Shown here: positions 55,936 through 64,000 of the stretch, piece after piece
How positions within the stretch are numbered: position 1 is the stretch's first letter
Layout: each line of letters starts with the position of its first letter
Assembly: GCA_965199245.1 (NCBI GenBank)
Contig: CBDAQP010000003.1
Coordinates: 1,054,001-1,118,000 of the forward strand
DNA: 64,000 bases
Source: Carbonatibacter sp965199245
GTDB lineage: Bacteria; Pseudomonadota; Alphaproteobacteria; Kiloniellales; Kiloniellaceae
Reading direction: 5' to 3'
Position numbers and translations under genes: made by a program
Notes under the pieces: generated by a model
The model's database searches: none
The model's input: only the letters and a program-made list of their open reading frames with translations
What the model was told of the DNA's origin: nothing

Positions 55936-56082
55936 GCACCCTAGCGGGATCTGCCCCCAGACTTTGGAGGTTGGAAGAACACTCAACACCGTTTCCGCCG
56001 CTGCCGTGATCGTGGAGTTCGGGAAAAACTCCCGGAAGTTTCTGGCGCATTTTTCCTGCGCCAGTGAGAGCCATCCCCATTC
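55936..56082. other. unassigned 147-base segment between IS and autotransporter remnants
   Basis: No gene recognised. An 8-bp inverted repeat CTGGCGCA / TGCGCCAG lies at 56042-56064 without a T-tract. Confidence 0.35.
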
Positions 56083-56210
56083 AAAACAGAACCCCGAAAG
56101 GCTGTTGCCTTTCGGGGCCGCCGTTGGGTCAAGTTCACAGGGTAGGTCAGAACTTGACCCTGGCATTCAGTCGGGCACTGTGGCCCGTGTAGCCGGTGCG
56201 GGCACTCATA
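56083..56210 (-). pseudogene. duplicate of the autotransporter gene's 3' end and terminator
   Basis: About 128 bases match the end of the autotransporter locus (36187-36310) with only a handful of differences: the terminator hairpin (56092-56117), the spacer, and the last barrel strand reading GYTGHSARLNARVKF. It is cut at 56210 by an IS630-type end. So a second autotransporter gene once stood here, and only its tail is left. Confidence 0.85.
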
Positions 56211-56211
56211 C

Positions 56212-57318
56212 CAATTTTCAGAAAATTTGACTTATTTGCCCTTGTGTGATTCTTAAGGGGACACTTTATTGGAGGTTTCCATGGGACGCGCCATTTCCTT
56301 GCGAGAAGACTTTGACAGTCACCAGCTTCGCCGCCTTGCCCGCCAATCAACTAATTCCAGTCAGACACGCCGCCTTTTGGCACTGGCTGTCATTTATGAT
56401 GGCGGCAGCCGCAGTGAGGCCGCTGTTGCTGGTGGTGTTGGTTTGCGAGTCATTCGTGACCGGGTGTTGCGTTTCAATGCAGAAGGTCCGGCAGGCCTCG
56501 TTGATCGCAAATCGACCGGTGCTCCACGGAAGCTGAATGCCGACCACCCCTGGCATCCCTTGTTGAACGCGGCCCATGTCTATCAGTGGACGGCGTTGGC
56601 ATCTGGAAGACCTGGTGCACCGGGTAAGAGGACCGGATCAGTGTGAGCATCCCCACAATGAGCCGGGTGTGACGGGAAACGGGCGACAGAAAACTGACGG
56701 CGCGACCGCGTCATCATGGCCGGAACGGGCATGCGATTGACGCATTTAAAAAAAACTTCCCCGCCGAAATAGCCTCCCTGCACGCCGGAATTGGTCCGGC
56801 TGTCCCGCTGGACATCCGGTGGCAGGACGAAGCGCGTGTTGGCCAGAAGAACAATATCACGCAGCGTTGGGCCGAACGAGGCACACGGCCTGTGGCAGCA
56901 AAAGACCGGCGCACAAAATCCGCCTGGATATTCGGGGCGATCTGCCCCGCCCGGGGGGGCCGCGCTTGTCCTGCCGCACTGTGATACACGCGGGATGCAG
57001 GGGCACCTGGAAGAGATATCGTCACAGGTCGAAACCGGTTGCTGTCATTATCCTTGACAAGGCGGGCTGGCACACCACCGGCAAACTGGATATCCCGGAC
57101 AATATCACCCTGTTGCCGTTGCCGCCACGCAGCCCGGCCCCGGTCGAAAATGTCTGGCAATATTTGCGACAAAACCGGCTGTCAAACCGCGTCTTTCAGG
57201 ACCAGATCGTTTCCCTCTGTTGTGACGCATGGAATAATCTCACCGACAGGCCATGGAAAATCATGTCAATCGGACATAGAAGCTGGGCATATGGGTTCTG
57301 AATTATGAAAGTTAGTAT
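56212..57318 (+). mobile_element. IS630-type element with both ends, transposase frameshifted
   Basis: Ends ATACCAATTTTC (left) and the complement of TATACTAACTTTCATAATTC (right). The transposase starts at ATG 56281 (GRAISLREDFDSHQLRRLAR, SEAAVAGGVGLRVIRD helix-turn-helix), breaks after about 120 codons and continues in other frames to LDKAGWHTTGKLDI, VENVWQYLRQNRLS and SIGHRSWAYGF, ending TGA 57299-57301. At least three shifts, and a small deletion around the ELNP motif. It inserted into the autotransporter remnant. Related to the element at 58819-59951. Confidence 0.8.
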
Positions 57319-57837
57319 AACGCCTCCAGAGACATGCGCGGGCGTGTCTTCCAAACGATTATAAAGATGTACGAGCACTTGGGCCGTCCCCTTGTTTATA
57401 TCGATGAAAGCGGCTTTGCCCATGACATGCCCCGCACGCATGGCTCTGCACCAACAGGTCAACGGTGTGATGGCCTGTGCGATTGGCAGGCTAGGGGCCG
57501 AACCAATGCGATTGGTGCCCTGATCGGGAAAACCCTGCTGACAGCCGGCCTGTTTCAGGCAAACGTCAATGCAGATATTTTCACCGCATGGGTCAAACAG
57601 GATGTGCTGCCTCAGCTTCCTGAAAACCCTGTCATCGTCATGGATAACGCAATAGTTCACAAGCTACGCAAAATATCATCCGGAAAGCAGGGCATACCCT
57701 GCTCTTCCTGCCTCCTTATTCACCTGACCTCAACCCCATCGAACAAAAATGGGCCCATCTCAAAGCCGTCAGAAAACAACTCTTGTGCTCCATTGAACAA
57801 CTCTTCCAAAGTGAACCATTCTATATGGGATAGGCTA
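57319..57837 (+). pseudogene. IS630-type transposase, catalytic half
   Basis: Reads RGRVFQTIIKMYEHLGRPLV, YIDESGFAHDMPRTHG with the first catalytic Asp, AIGALIGKTLLTAGLFQANV, and VIVMDNAIVHKLRK with the second Asp; then a shift leads to DLNPIEQKWAHLK with the final Glu and SEPFYMG, stop at about 57830. The terminal sequence ends at 57837. The N-terminal half is missing, displaced by the preceding IS. Confidence 0.8.
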
Positions 57838-57952
57838 TATTTCGCGGGCGCGATAATCGCCCTGGAGGGTCGACGACGACAGACTGCCGCCGCGACCGTT
57901 TGACGAACCGTCGCTTGCAATCGACTTCCGAGGAGGTGGCGAGATGACGGGG

Positions 57953-58333
57953 TTAGATCAAGTCTTCGATGTCAAGATCCAGGGCCGTTGCGAAAGCGGC
58001 GAGCACCTTTTTGGACGGCTGGCGGGTGCCGCGTTCGATCTGGCTTACGTATCCAGTGGAGACTTTGGCCGCGTCGGCCAAGTCTTCCTGGGTCAGGTCG
58101 CGGTATTCGCGGAACACCTTCAAGGGAGGCTCGCCGTCCACAAGGCACTTTACCACATAGTGGGGCAGGTACTCGCTGGTATCTTCGGCGCGGGCGGCAT
58201 CAAAAAGTTCCTCATCGGTCATGGCGGCCTCCGCGCGGCGGGTCAGGGAGACCCATTGTGCGTAGGGGACAACGGCGAAGGCCGGGCACTTTCCTTCGTA
58301 AATGATTTGGGGTTTGACGTTGGTCGTGGGCAT
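57953..58333 (-). CDS. Xre-family antitoxin (copy 2)
   Basis: A 126-residue protein with a Phd-like N-terminal segment (PQIIYEGKCPAFAVVPYAQW) and a C-terminal Cro/CI domain (TQEDLADAAKVSTGYVSQIE, KVLAAFATALDL). It lies 12 bases downstream of its toxin. The last residues (DIEDLI) and about 25 bases beyond the stop match the flank of copy 1, though the proteins themselves are well diverged, so this is an old relationship. Confidence 0.92.
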   Translation of the reverse strand: MPTTNVKPQIIYEGKCPAFAVVPYAQWVSLTRRAEAAMTDEELFDAARAEDTSEYLPHYVVKCLVDGEPPLKVFREYRDLTQEDLADAAKVSTGYVSQIERGTRQPSKKVLAAFATALDLDIEDLI

Positions 58334-58345
58334 GGGGGCGTCTCC

Positions 58346-58597
58346 TTATTTGTATACCTTGCCGCGCGGGGTGATTTTCTCGATAGCCAAAACGAGGCCG
58401 TCCTGGCCGTAAATCACCCGCCAGTCGCCGACCCGCAGGCGGTAGCTGTCGCGGCCCTGAAGAGCCTTAACGTCGAGGTCGGTGCAGGCCGGGTTGTCGG
58501 CCAGTTTCTCGATGGCGGTCAAAATCCGCTTGGCGGTTTTGGTTTGCATCGTCCGCAGGGTCTTGCTGGCCTGTTTGGTGTAGGTGATTTTCAGCAT
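58346..58597 (-). CDS. RelE/ParE-family toxin (copy 2)
   Basis: An 83-residue toxin: LKITYTKQASKTLRTMQTKT, DSYRLRVGDWRVIYGQDG and LAIEKITPRGKVYK, the RelE-type core. First gene of a toxin-antitoxin operon on the minus strand. The promoter region (58598-58700) carries a palindrome and is shared with a divergent truncated primase gene. Only 35 percent or so of positions look alike with copy 1 by eye. Confidence 0.92.
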   Translation of the reverse strand: MLKITYTKQASKTLRTMQTKTAKRILTAIEKLADNPACTDLDVKALQGRDSYRLRVGDWRVIYGQDGLVLAIEKITPRGKVYK

Positions 58598-58656
58598 CGT
58601 TTATTTCATTTCCTTATAAAACAGACTGTAACTTTTTACACCATTACCGCCAAGCA

Positions 58657-58691
58657 AAATCAACACAAACAAACACAATGTGTGTTGATTT
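58657..58691. promoter_or_regulatory. candidate operator between toxin-antitoxin and primase genes
   Basis: Perfect 11-bp inverted repeat AAATCAACACA (58657-58667) / TGTGTTGATTT (58681-58691), 13 bases apart, in the divergent promoter. It is a natural binding site for the Xre-type antitoxin dimer. Confidence 0.55.
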
Positions 58692-58701
58692 GGGGTGCGC
58701 G

Positions 58702-58820
58702 ATGACGGGCCGGTTCGACGAGCGGCTTCTGGATGACGTTCGGGCGCGTACCGGGTTGGTCGATCTGATCGGCCAGGAGGTACAGCTTAAACGCAAGGGC
58801 CGCGAGCATTGTAGCTGTTA
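58702..58820 (+). pseudogene. DnaG-type primase N-terminal fragment
   Basis: ATG 58702 begins MTGRFDERLLDDVRARTGLV, then DLIGQEVQLKRKGREHCSC, the start of the CHC2 zinc-finger domain of DnaG-like primases, and is cut at 58819 by an IS end just where the zinc motif should continue. Phage and plasmid primases share this start, so the cassette plus primase is probably from a mobile element. Confidence 0.7.
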
Positions 58821-59951
58821 TACCAACTTTCATAATTCAGAACCTATATGCCCAGCTTCTATGTCCGATTGACATGATTTTCCATGGTCTTTCGGTGAGA
58901 TTATTCCATGCGTCACAACAGAGGGAAACGATCTGGTCCTGAAAGACGCGGTTTGACAGCCGGTTTTGTCGCAAATATTGCCAGACATTTTCGACCGGAT
59001 TGAGTTCAGGGCTGCGTGGCGGCAACGGCAACAGGGTGATATTGTCCGAGATATCCAGTTTGCCGGTGGTGTGCCAGCCCGCCTTGTCAAGGATAATGAT
59101 GGGAACCGGGTTCGACCTGTGACGATATTTCTTCGAGGTGCTCTTGCATCCCGCGTGTATCACAGCGCGGCAGGACAAGCGCGGCCCCCACACCCCGGGC
59201 GGGGCAGATCGCCCCGAATATCCAGGCGGATTTTGTGCGCTGGTCTTTTGGTGCCACAGGCCGTGTGCCTCGTTCGGCCCAACGCTGCGTGATATTGTTC
59301 TTCTGGCCAACACGCGCTTCGTCCTGCCACCAGATGTCCAGCGGGACATTTCGCCCTGTTTTTTCCCGGATACGGTCTATTTCAACGGGGAAGTTTTTTT
59401 AAATGTGTCAATCGCATCCCCGTTCTGGCCATGATGACGCGGTCGCGCCGTCAGTTTTCTGTATCCGTGTTTGCGCAAGGTGGCACTCAGGCAACTTTCG
59501 CTGATGCTGAGGCGATAGTCCTCCCATAACCACTGCGCCAGATCCAGAAGTCGCCAGCGCACCATCGATAGCAGGCCATGGCCCTGTTTCAACGCGCGCA
59601 ATCAAGGCAGCAAGCCGGGCCTCACTGGCCGGTCGACCGCTTCTCGAACGTTGCAAAAGCCCGTCCGGACCTTCTGCATTGAAACGCAACACCCAGTCAC
59701 GAACAATTTGACGACCAACGCCGCGCGGCTTCACTGCGACTGCCGCCATCAGAGATGACCGCAAGGGCAGGCAAGCGGCGCGTCCGGTTCGAATCTGTTG
59801 AGAAGGCGGCGAAGACTGGATGCGTCATCATCCTGACGCAGGGGAAGGGGCTGACCCATGACAAACCTCCAAAACTGTGTCCTTCCTTGAATCACAGAAT
59901 CTGCTCACACGCCAGGTCCAGAGAGTCTTTATTTTATGGAATTGGTATAAG
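58819..59951 (-). mobile_element. IS630-type element, near full length, transposase frameshifted
   Basis: Ends ATACCAACTTTCATAATTC at the left and complement of ATACCAATTCC at 59951, with TA at both junctions. On the minus strand the transposase has the N-terminal helix-turn-helix (VGRQIVRDWVLRFNAEGPDG, to about 59408) and a catalytic region (GRTKRVLARRTISRSVG, ILDKAGWHTTGKLDISDNI, SPELNPVENVWQYLRQNR) ending RSWAYRF at 58837. At least two frameshifts separate them. It interrupted the primase gene. Confidence 0.85.
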
Positions 59952-60012
59952 GTTTTATCTGTCCGATGAACAACTCTTCCAAATTGAATTATTTTATATG
60001 GGATAGACTATA
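59952..60012 (+). mobile_element. IS630-type terminal fragment
   Basis: Encodes the last residues RFYLSDEQLFQIELFYMG and the terminal TATATGGGATAGACTATA; matches the inverted fragment at 23747-23812. Confidence 0.55.
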
Positions 60013-60049
60013 TATCGTGTTGCACGCGCACACGACTCTAAAACAGTTT

Positions 60050-60084
60050 GATGCCCCGGACAACGAGGATCGAGATGTTGAGAG
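60050..60084 (+). repeat. dispersed ~35-bp repeat, copy B
   Basis: GATGCCCCGGACAACGAGGA then TCGAGATGTTGAGAG, preceded like copy A by AAAACAGTTTGA, so the A/B match is about 45 bases. Confidence 0.55.
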
Positions 60085-60092
60085 GTACTCAA

Positions 60093-60166
60093 ATGACCCT
60101 CGCCCAAATCACCAAAGCGCAGGAGGCCGCGTAAACTGCACGGTCAAAGACTATCAAAGCTGTTGA
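60093..60166 (+). pseudogene. Sel1-type gene tail remnant
   Basis: ATG 60093 encodes MTLAQITKAQEAA and stop; the next frame supplies NCTVKDYQSC and TGA 60164-60166. Joined, they make the standard C-terminal tail seen at 55522 and 54840. No Sel1 repeats remain upstream. Confidence 0.55.
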
Positions 60167-60202
60167 CAGGGCAAGGGTGTCAGCAGGGGACAGATTTCCG
60201 CC

Positions 60203-60985
60203 CTAAATCTTGCGTGCAACCATTTTCTTTTTGATTTCGGCAATGGCTTTGGCCGGGTTCAAGCCCTTTGGACAGGTCTTTGTACAGTTCATAATGGTAT
60301 GACAGCGATAAAGCCGGAAGGGGTCTTCCAAACCGTCCAGACGTTCGCCCGTATGGTCATCACGGCTATCAGCAATCCAGCGATAAGCCTGAAGCAAAAC
60401 CGCAGGGCCAAGGTAACGATCCCCATTCCACCAATAGCTGGGGCAAGAGGTCGAACAGCAAAAACACAGGATACACTCCCACAACCCATCCAGTTGCGCC
60501 CGATCATCCGGGGATTGCAACCGCTCGCGCTGGGGCGCAGGCGTAGTTGTCTTTAACCACGGTTCAACCGAGGCGTGTTGTGCATAGGCTTGATTGAGAT
60601 CAGGAACAAGATCCTTGACCACAGACATATGGGGCAGAGGATAAACACACACATCGCCGGAGACATCATCAACATACTTTGTACAAGCCAGCGTGTTCGT
60701 GCCGTCGATATTCATGGCACAGGATCCACAGACCCCCTCGCGACACGACCTGCGAAAGGTCAAAGTGCTGTCAATCTCATTTTTAATTTTCAACAACGCA
60801 TCGAGCACCATCGGCCCACAGTCATCAAGGTCAATATGATAGACGTCCTCGTGCGGGTTCTGGTCATCATCCGGGTTCCAGCGATAGACGCGAAAGGTCT
60901 TGACCCGTTTGGCCCCGGCGGGGGCCTCAAAGACCTTTCCGATTTTTTGGAGCTTTGAATGGGCGGGCAATGCCAATTCAACCAT
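60203..60985 (-). CDS. sdhB: succinate dehydrogenase iron-sulfur subunit
   Basis: A 260-residue subunit with three iron-sulfur centres: the [2Fe-2S] ligands in CREGVCGSCAMNIDG, and the [4Fe-4S] and [3Fe-4S] ligands in CILCFCCSTSCPSYWWNGDR and CHTIMNCTKTCPKGLNP. It passes electrons from the FAD of SdhA to quinone in complex II at the inner membrane. Last gene of sdhCDAB; ATG 60985 is 66 bases after sdhA. No terminator is obvious after it. Confidence 0.97.
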   Translation of the reverse strand: MVELALPAHSKLQKIGKVFEAPAGAKRVKTFRVYRWNPDDDQNPHEDVYHIDLDDCGPMVLDALLKIKNEIDSTLTFRRSCREGVCGSCAMNIDGTNTLACTKYVDDVSGDVCVYPLPHMSVVKDLVPDLNQAYAQHASVEPWLKTTTPAPQRERLQSPDDRAQLDGLWECILCFCCSTSCPSYWWNGDRYLGPAVLLQAYRWIADSRDDHTGERLDGLEDPFRLYRCHTIMNCTKTCPKGLNPAKAIAEIKKKMVARKI

Positions 60986-61051
60986 TTTTTTCTCCTGACT
61001 TTTTTTGGACGTTCTGTCCGAATTTTTATGGGCCTTTAAATTTTCCCGTCC

Positions 61052-62857
61052 TCAATAGACCCGGGCTTTGGGTGGGAAGGACTGAACCTCGTTGCTCAAG
61101 GGGGTCAGCGTGACCGGACGGGTGGCAAAGCTGACCTGACCATCCTGCCCACAGGCCGCCAGGCTGTGCACCATCCATTTTTCATCATCGCGATCCGGGA
61201 AGTCTTCACGCGCATGTGCCCCGCGACTTTCCTGACGATGGGCGGCAGAGGCAATGGTCACACGCGATTGAAACATCAGGTTATCCAATTCCAATGCCTC
61301 AACCAAATCAGAATTCCAAATCAATGACCGATCCGCAATCCCCAGATCATCACGCTTTGACCACAGACTATCCATCTTGCTATTGCCTTCGGCGAGGCTC
61401 TCGCCCGTGCGGAAAACCGCAGCATGGTTTTGCATGGTTTTTTGCATGTCCAACCGCAAGGCGGCAACGGTCATATCACCGTGCGCATGGCGGGTGCGAT
61501 CCAATCGATCCAGCGCACTCTCCCCCGCATCCGCAGGCAAGGGAGCCTGCGTGGCCCCGGGTTTGACCGTTTCGCGACAATGCAGGGCCGCCGCGCGTCC
61601 GAATACAACCAAATCAAGCAAGGAATTCGACCCCAAACGGTTCGCCCCATGCACGGAGACACAGGCCGCTTCACCAATGGCCATCAATCCGTGAACCTGC
61701 GTTTCAGTACCCTCTGACGTCGCCGTTACAACATCACCTTTGTAGGTCGCCGGGATTCCTCCCATGTTATAATGACAGGTTGGAATGACTGGAATGGGTT
61801 CGCGGGTGACGTCAACCCCGGCAAAAATGCGCGCCGATTCCGCAATCCCCGGCAAGCGTTGGGCAATCAAGTCCGCGTCCAGGTGTTCAATATGCAGGTG
61901 AATATGGTCACCTTGCGCACCGACACCACGCCCGTCGCGAATTTCCATCGTCATGGCACGGCTGACCACATCACGGCTGGCAAGATCTTTGGCACTGGGG
62001 GCGTAACGTTCCATGAAACGCTCCCCCCCCGCATTGGTCAGATAACCACCCTCACCCCGTACGCCCTCTGTAATCAAACAGCCCGATCCATAGATTCCGG
62101 TCGGGTGGAACTGGACAAACTCCATATCCTGGGCATAGAGTCCAGCCCGTAGAGCCATCCCGCCCCCATCCCCGGTGCAGGTATGGGCCGCCGTACAGGA
62201 AAACCACGCCCGTCCATAGCCACCAGTTGCTAAAATTACTTTCTGAGCGCGAAAGCGGTGAATCGTCCCGTCATCAAGATTCCAGGCCACAACCCCACGG
62301 CAGACTCCATCCTCCATGATGAGATCAATCGCAAAGTATTCAATAAAAAATTCAGCACGCGCCCGCAGACACTGTTGATAGAGTGTATGAAGCATCGCAT
62401 GACCCGTGCGATCCGCCGCCGCGCAGGTGCGCTGGGCGATGCCTTCGCCAAAGCGGGTCGTCATACCGCCAAAGGGCCGCTGATAGATTTTTCCGGCCTT
62501 GGTACGGGAAAAAGGCATCCCATAATGTTCCAGCTCGACAATAGAGGGGACAGCCTCGCGCACCATGTATTCAATCGCGTCCTGATCGCCCAGCCAGTCA
62601 GACCCCTTGACCGTGTCATACATATGCCAACGCCAGTTATCTTCGCCCATGTTGCCCAGGGATGCCGAAATCCCCCCCTGCGCCGCGACAGTATGGCTGC
62701 GGGTCGGAAAGACCTTTGTCACGCAGGCTATCCGCAGGCCCGCTTCGGCAAGACCAAGCGTGGCGCGTAATCCCGCACCGCCCGCACCAATCACAACAAC
62801 GTCATAGCTGTGATCGACAAAATCGTACGCCCGGCCTGCCTTTTTATCCGCGCCCAT
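61052..62857 (-). CDS. sdhA: succinate dehydrogenase flavoprotein subunit
   Basis: A 601-residue FAD protein. VVVIGAGGAGLRATLGLAEA is the dinucleotide-binding motif, SHTVAAQGGISASLG carries the His that binds FAD covalently, and HPTGIYGSGCLITEG and CHYNMGGIPA line the active site. ATG 62857 overlaps the sdhD stop (TGATG). The frame is open 15 codons further upstream inside sdhD, but the shorter start matches the family. Confidence 0.97.
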   Translation of the reverse strand: MGADKKAGRAYDFVDHSYDVVVIGAGGAGLRATLGLAEAGLRIACVTKVFPTRSHTVAAQGGISASLGNMGEDNWRWHMYDTVKGSDWLGDQDAIEYMVREAVPSIVELEHYGMPFSRTKAGKIYQRPFGGMTTRFGEGIAQRTCAAADRTGHAMLHTLYQQCLRARAEFFIEYFAIDLIMEDGVCRGVVAWNLDDGTIHRFRAQKVILATGGYGRAWFSCTAAHTCTGDGGGMALRAGLYAQDMEFVQFHPTGIYGSGCLITEGVRGEGGYLTNAGGERFMERYAPSAKDLASRDVVSRAMTMEIRDGRGVGAQGDHIHLHIEHLDADLIAQRLPGIAESARIFAGVDVTREPIPVIPTCHYNMGGIPATYKGDVVTATSEGTETQVHGLMAIGEAACVSVHGANRLGSNSLLDLVVFGRAAALHCRETVKPGATQAPLPADAGESALDRLDRTRHAHGDMTVAALRLDMQKTMQNHAAVFRTGESLAEGNSKMDSLWSKRDDLGIADRSLIWNSDLVEALELDNLMFQSRVTIASAAHRQESRGAHAREDFPDRDDEKWMVHSLAACGQDGQVSFATRPVTLTPLSNEVQSFPPKARVY

Positions 62858-63237
62858 CAAAAGCCCCCTTTGAACAGAATCATCGACACAGCCAGAACGC
62901 ACACCACCGCCGCAACCACATGCACAGCGGCGCAGACAAGTAAAACGGCAATCCGCATTCCTTCGCTATGGATATAGTCCTCAAAGACGACCTGAAGTCC
63001 CTGTGCAGAATGTTTCAGGCTGACGAGGATAAAGAGGATCAGCAAACCCGCCACAACCGGATTTTGCACCCATGCAACAAAATCGGCATGGCTCGCCCCC
63101 GCCAAAGAAGCCACAGAAAACACAAACCACAGCGTTAGGGGAACCAACGCAATCGCACTCATCCGCATAGACCACCAATGGGCCGTCCCCTCGTGCGCGG
63201 CTCCCAGGCCTCTGACCCGACTCATCTGCGTACGCAT
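62857..63237 (-). CDS. sdhD: succinate dehydrogenase membrane anchor subunit
   Basis: A 126-residue protein with three helices. Family text is HWWSMRMSAIALVPLTLWFV and SLKHSAQGLQVVFEDYIHSE, the latter holding the haem b-side His. It anchors complex II and forms part of the quinone site with SdhC. It lies 3 bases after sdhC, overlapping sdhA by one base. Confidence 0.95.
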   Translation of the reverse strand: MRTQMSRVRGLGAAHEGTAHWWSMRMSAIALVPLTLWFVFSVASLAGASHADFVAWVQNPVVAGLLILFILVSLKHSAQGLQVVFEDYIHSEGMRIAVLLVCAAVHVVAAVVCVLAVSMILFKGGF

Positions 63238-63240
63238 GGC

Positions 63241-63633
63241 CTAAATCTCCCCTGTTGTATAGGCCAAAGCCCACATGCCCAGCGTCAACAGAACAGTGGC
63301 AACCAAAACCGCAACCGCCGTCGGTTGAATCGCCTCACGCTCAAGGCCATAGCCCGCATCCCAGAAAAGATGACGCACCCCGTTACAGAGATGATAAATC
63401 AGGGCCAGCGTCCACCCGAACAAAACAAAACGCCCCACCACAGACCCGAGCAGATCGGCGAAGGTTGCATAATAATCCGCCCCCGTTGCCCCGGCAACAA
63501 GCCACCAGACCATCAGGACAACCCCAAGGGATGTCATGATCCCGGCAAGACGAAAAAAAATGGAAAGGGCAGAGGTCATCTGCGGACGATAGACCTGCAA
63601 ATGCGGCGAAAGGGGGCGTTGATTTCCTGACAT
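63241..63633 (-). CDS. sdhC: succinate dehydrogenase cytochrome b556 subunit
   Basis: A 130-residue membrane protein with the signature RPLSPHLQVYRPQMTSALSI and SIFFRLAGI, and the haem-ligand segment IYHLCNGVRHLFWDAGYG. ATG 63633 is chosen over an extension of 52 codons that lacks hydrophobic or family text. It is the first gene of the operon; the promoter should lie in 63634-63859. Confidence 0.96.
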   Translation of the reverse strand: MSGNQRPLSPHLQVYRPQMTSALSIFFRLAGIMTSLGVVLMVWWLVAGATGADYYATFADLLGSVVGRFVLFGWTLALIYHLCNGVRHLFWDAGYGLEREAIQPTAVAVLVATVLLTLGMWALAYTTGEI

Positions 63634-63859
63634 ATTCTGTGCTCTTTTTGGTGACACGCGCAGAAGGGGGAAAGACCCCTGGAGCAACTGTTTCTTTTTT
63701 ACGCTGTTCGGATCAAAAGGGATCACAAAGGGATCACAGAGACATCTTTTAAATCCAAAACCTTTGTCCCCCCTGCATAAACAGCACAACGCACAGCGTC
63801 AACGAGAAAAGAAAAAACGTGTCCACAACAGCGATAAATCAAATAGCGCGATCAAAATT

Positions 63860-64000
63860 TCAACAACGAAAAAGCGTATGTATTTCCTCTGCAATCAACT
63901 GAACCCCCGACTCAATTTTCTCGGTTGCGATTGAGGCAAAACCAATGCGGAATGACCTGCGCCCTGTGTCCCCCAGACCAAAAATATGGCCCGGTTCGAT
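63860..64000 (-). CDS. C-terminal end of a PLP-dependent aminotransferase (probable)
   Basis: Forty-six codons of a minus-strand gene that starts beyond the window, ending TGA 63860-63862. The text IEPGHIFGLGDTGRRSFRIG then FASIATEKIESGVQLIAEEI fits the last part of fold-type I aminotransferases, including the substrate-carboxylate Arg region, and is close to the MocR/GntR-linked type. Too short for a firm call. Confidence 0.5.
   Translation of the reverse strand: MEPGHIFGLGDTGRRSFRIGFASIATEKIESGVQLIAEEIHTLFRC

Overview
The window reads as a chromosome segment of an alphaproteobacterium, probably a Rhodospirillales-like lineage. The grounds are an IalB-family protein, a Zur/ZnuABC locus, an sdhCDAB operon, DUF1289 and DUF6122 proteins, a TctCBA transporter and an autotransporter. 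Genus cannot be fixed from sequence alone. Housekeeping genes look intact, but several accessory genes are visibly decaying and two intervals are packed with broken transposases.

Layout. 1-4.5 kb: tripartite tricarboxylate transporter (TctC tail, TctB, TctA) co-directional with a class III CoA-transferase and a CitE-like lyase, suggesting uptake, CoA activation and cleavage of a dicarboxylate. 4.5-9.5 kb: alaS, an IalB-like secreted protein and a frameshifted betaine-aldehyde dehydrogenase. 9.5-12.5 kb: zur-znuC-znuB diverging from znuA over a Zur-box-like site. 12.6-21 kb: DUF1289 protein, TrhP/YegQ-like U32 protein, EamA exporter, gloB, tRNA-Arg(ACG), a lipoprotein with an eight-copy TGASE repeat, panC and ggt.

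21.0-29.9 kb is an accessory island. It holds half-deleted IS5-type ends in inverted orientation, a nested IS, phage debris, an AbiL-like defence pair (AAA ATPase plus RloB), a RelE/Xre toxin-antitoxin pair and a wrecked Mrr/Mod restriction locus. It ends at tRNA-Arg(CCG). 30-43 kb: tRNA-Arg(CCT), an SDR, photolyase, DUF6122, pepN, a 1564-residue autotransporter with rOmpB-like repeats, a small coiled-coil membrane protein and a SCO copper chaperone.

43-54.4 kb: a GMC (choline dehydrogenase-like) pseudogene with three frameshifts, an intact aldehyde dehydrogenase, a family-5 peptide-type ABC transporter and phnCDE. 54.4-60.2 kb is a second accessory interval: Sel1-repeat genes, IS630-type remnants, the duplicated tail of the autotransporter, a second RelE/Xre pair and a truncated primase. 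60.2-63.6 kb: sdhCDAB on the minus strand. The window ends in the tail of a probable PLP-dependent aminotransferase.

The most notable points are the AbiL-like module inside IS debris, two related toxin-antitoxin cassettes 30 kb apart sharing downstream flank, a restriction gene killed by two stops where Trp is expected, a dispersed ~35-bp repeat in four places, and recurrent short tandem duplications.
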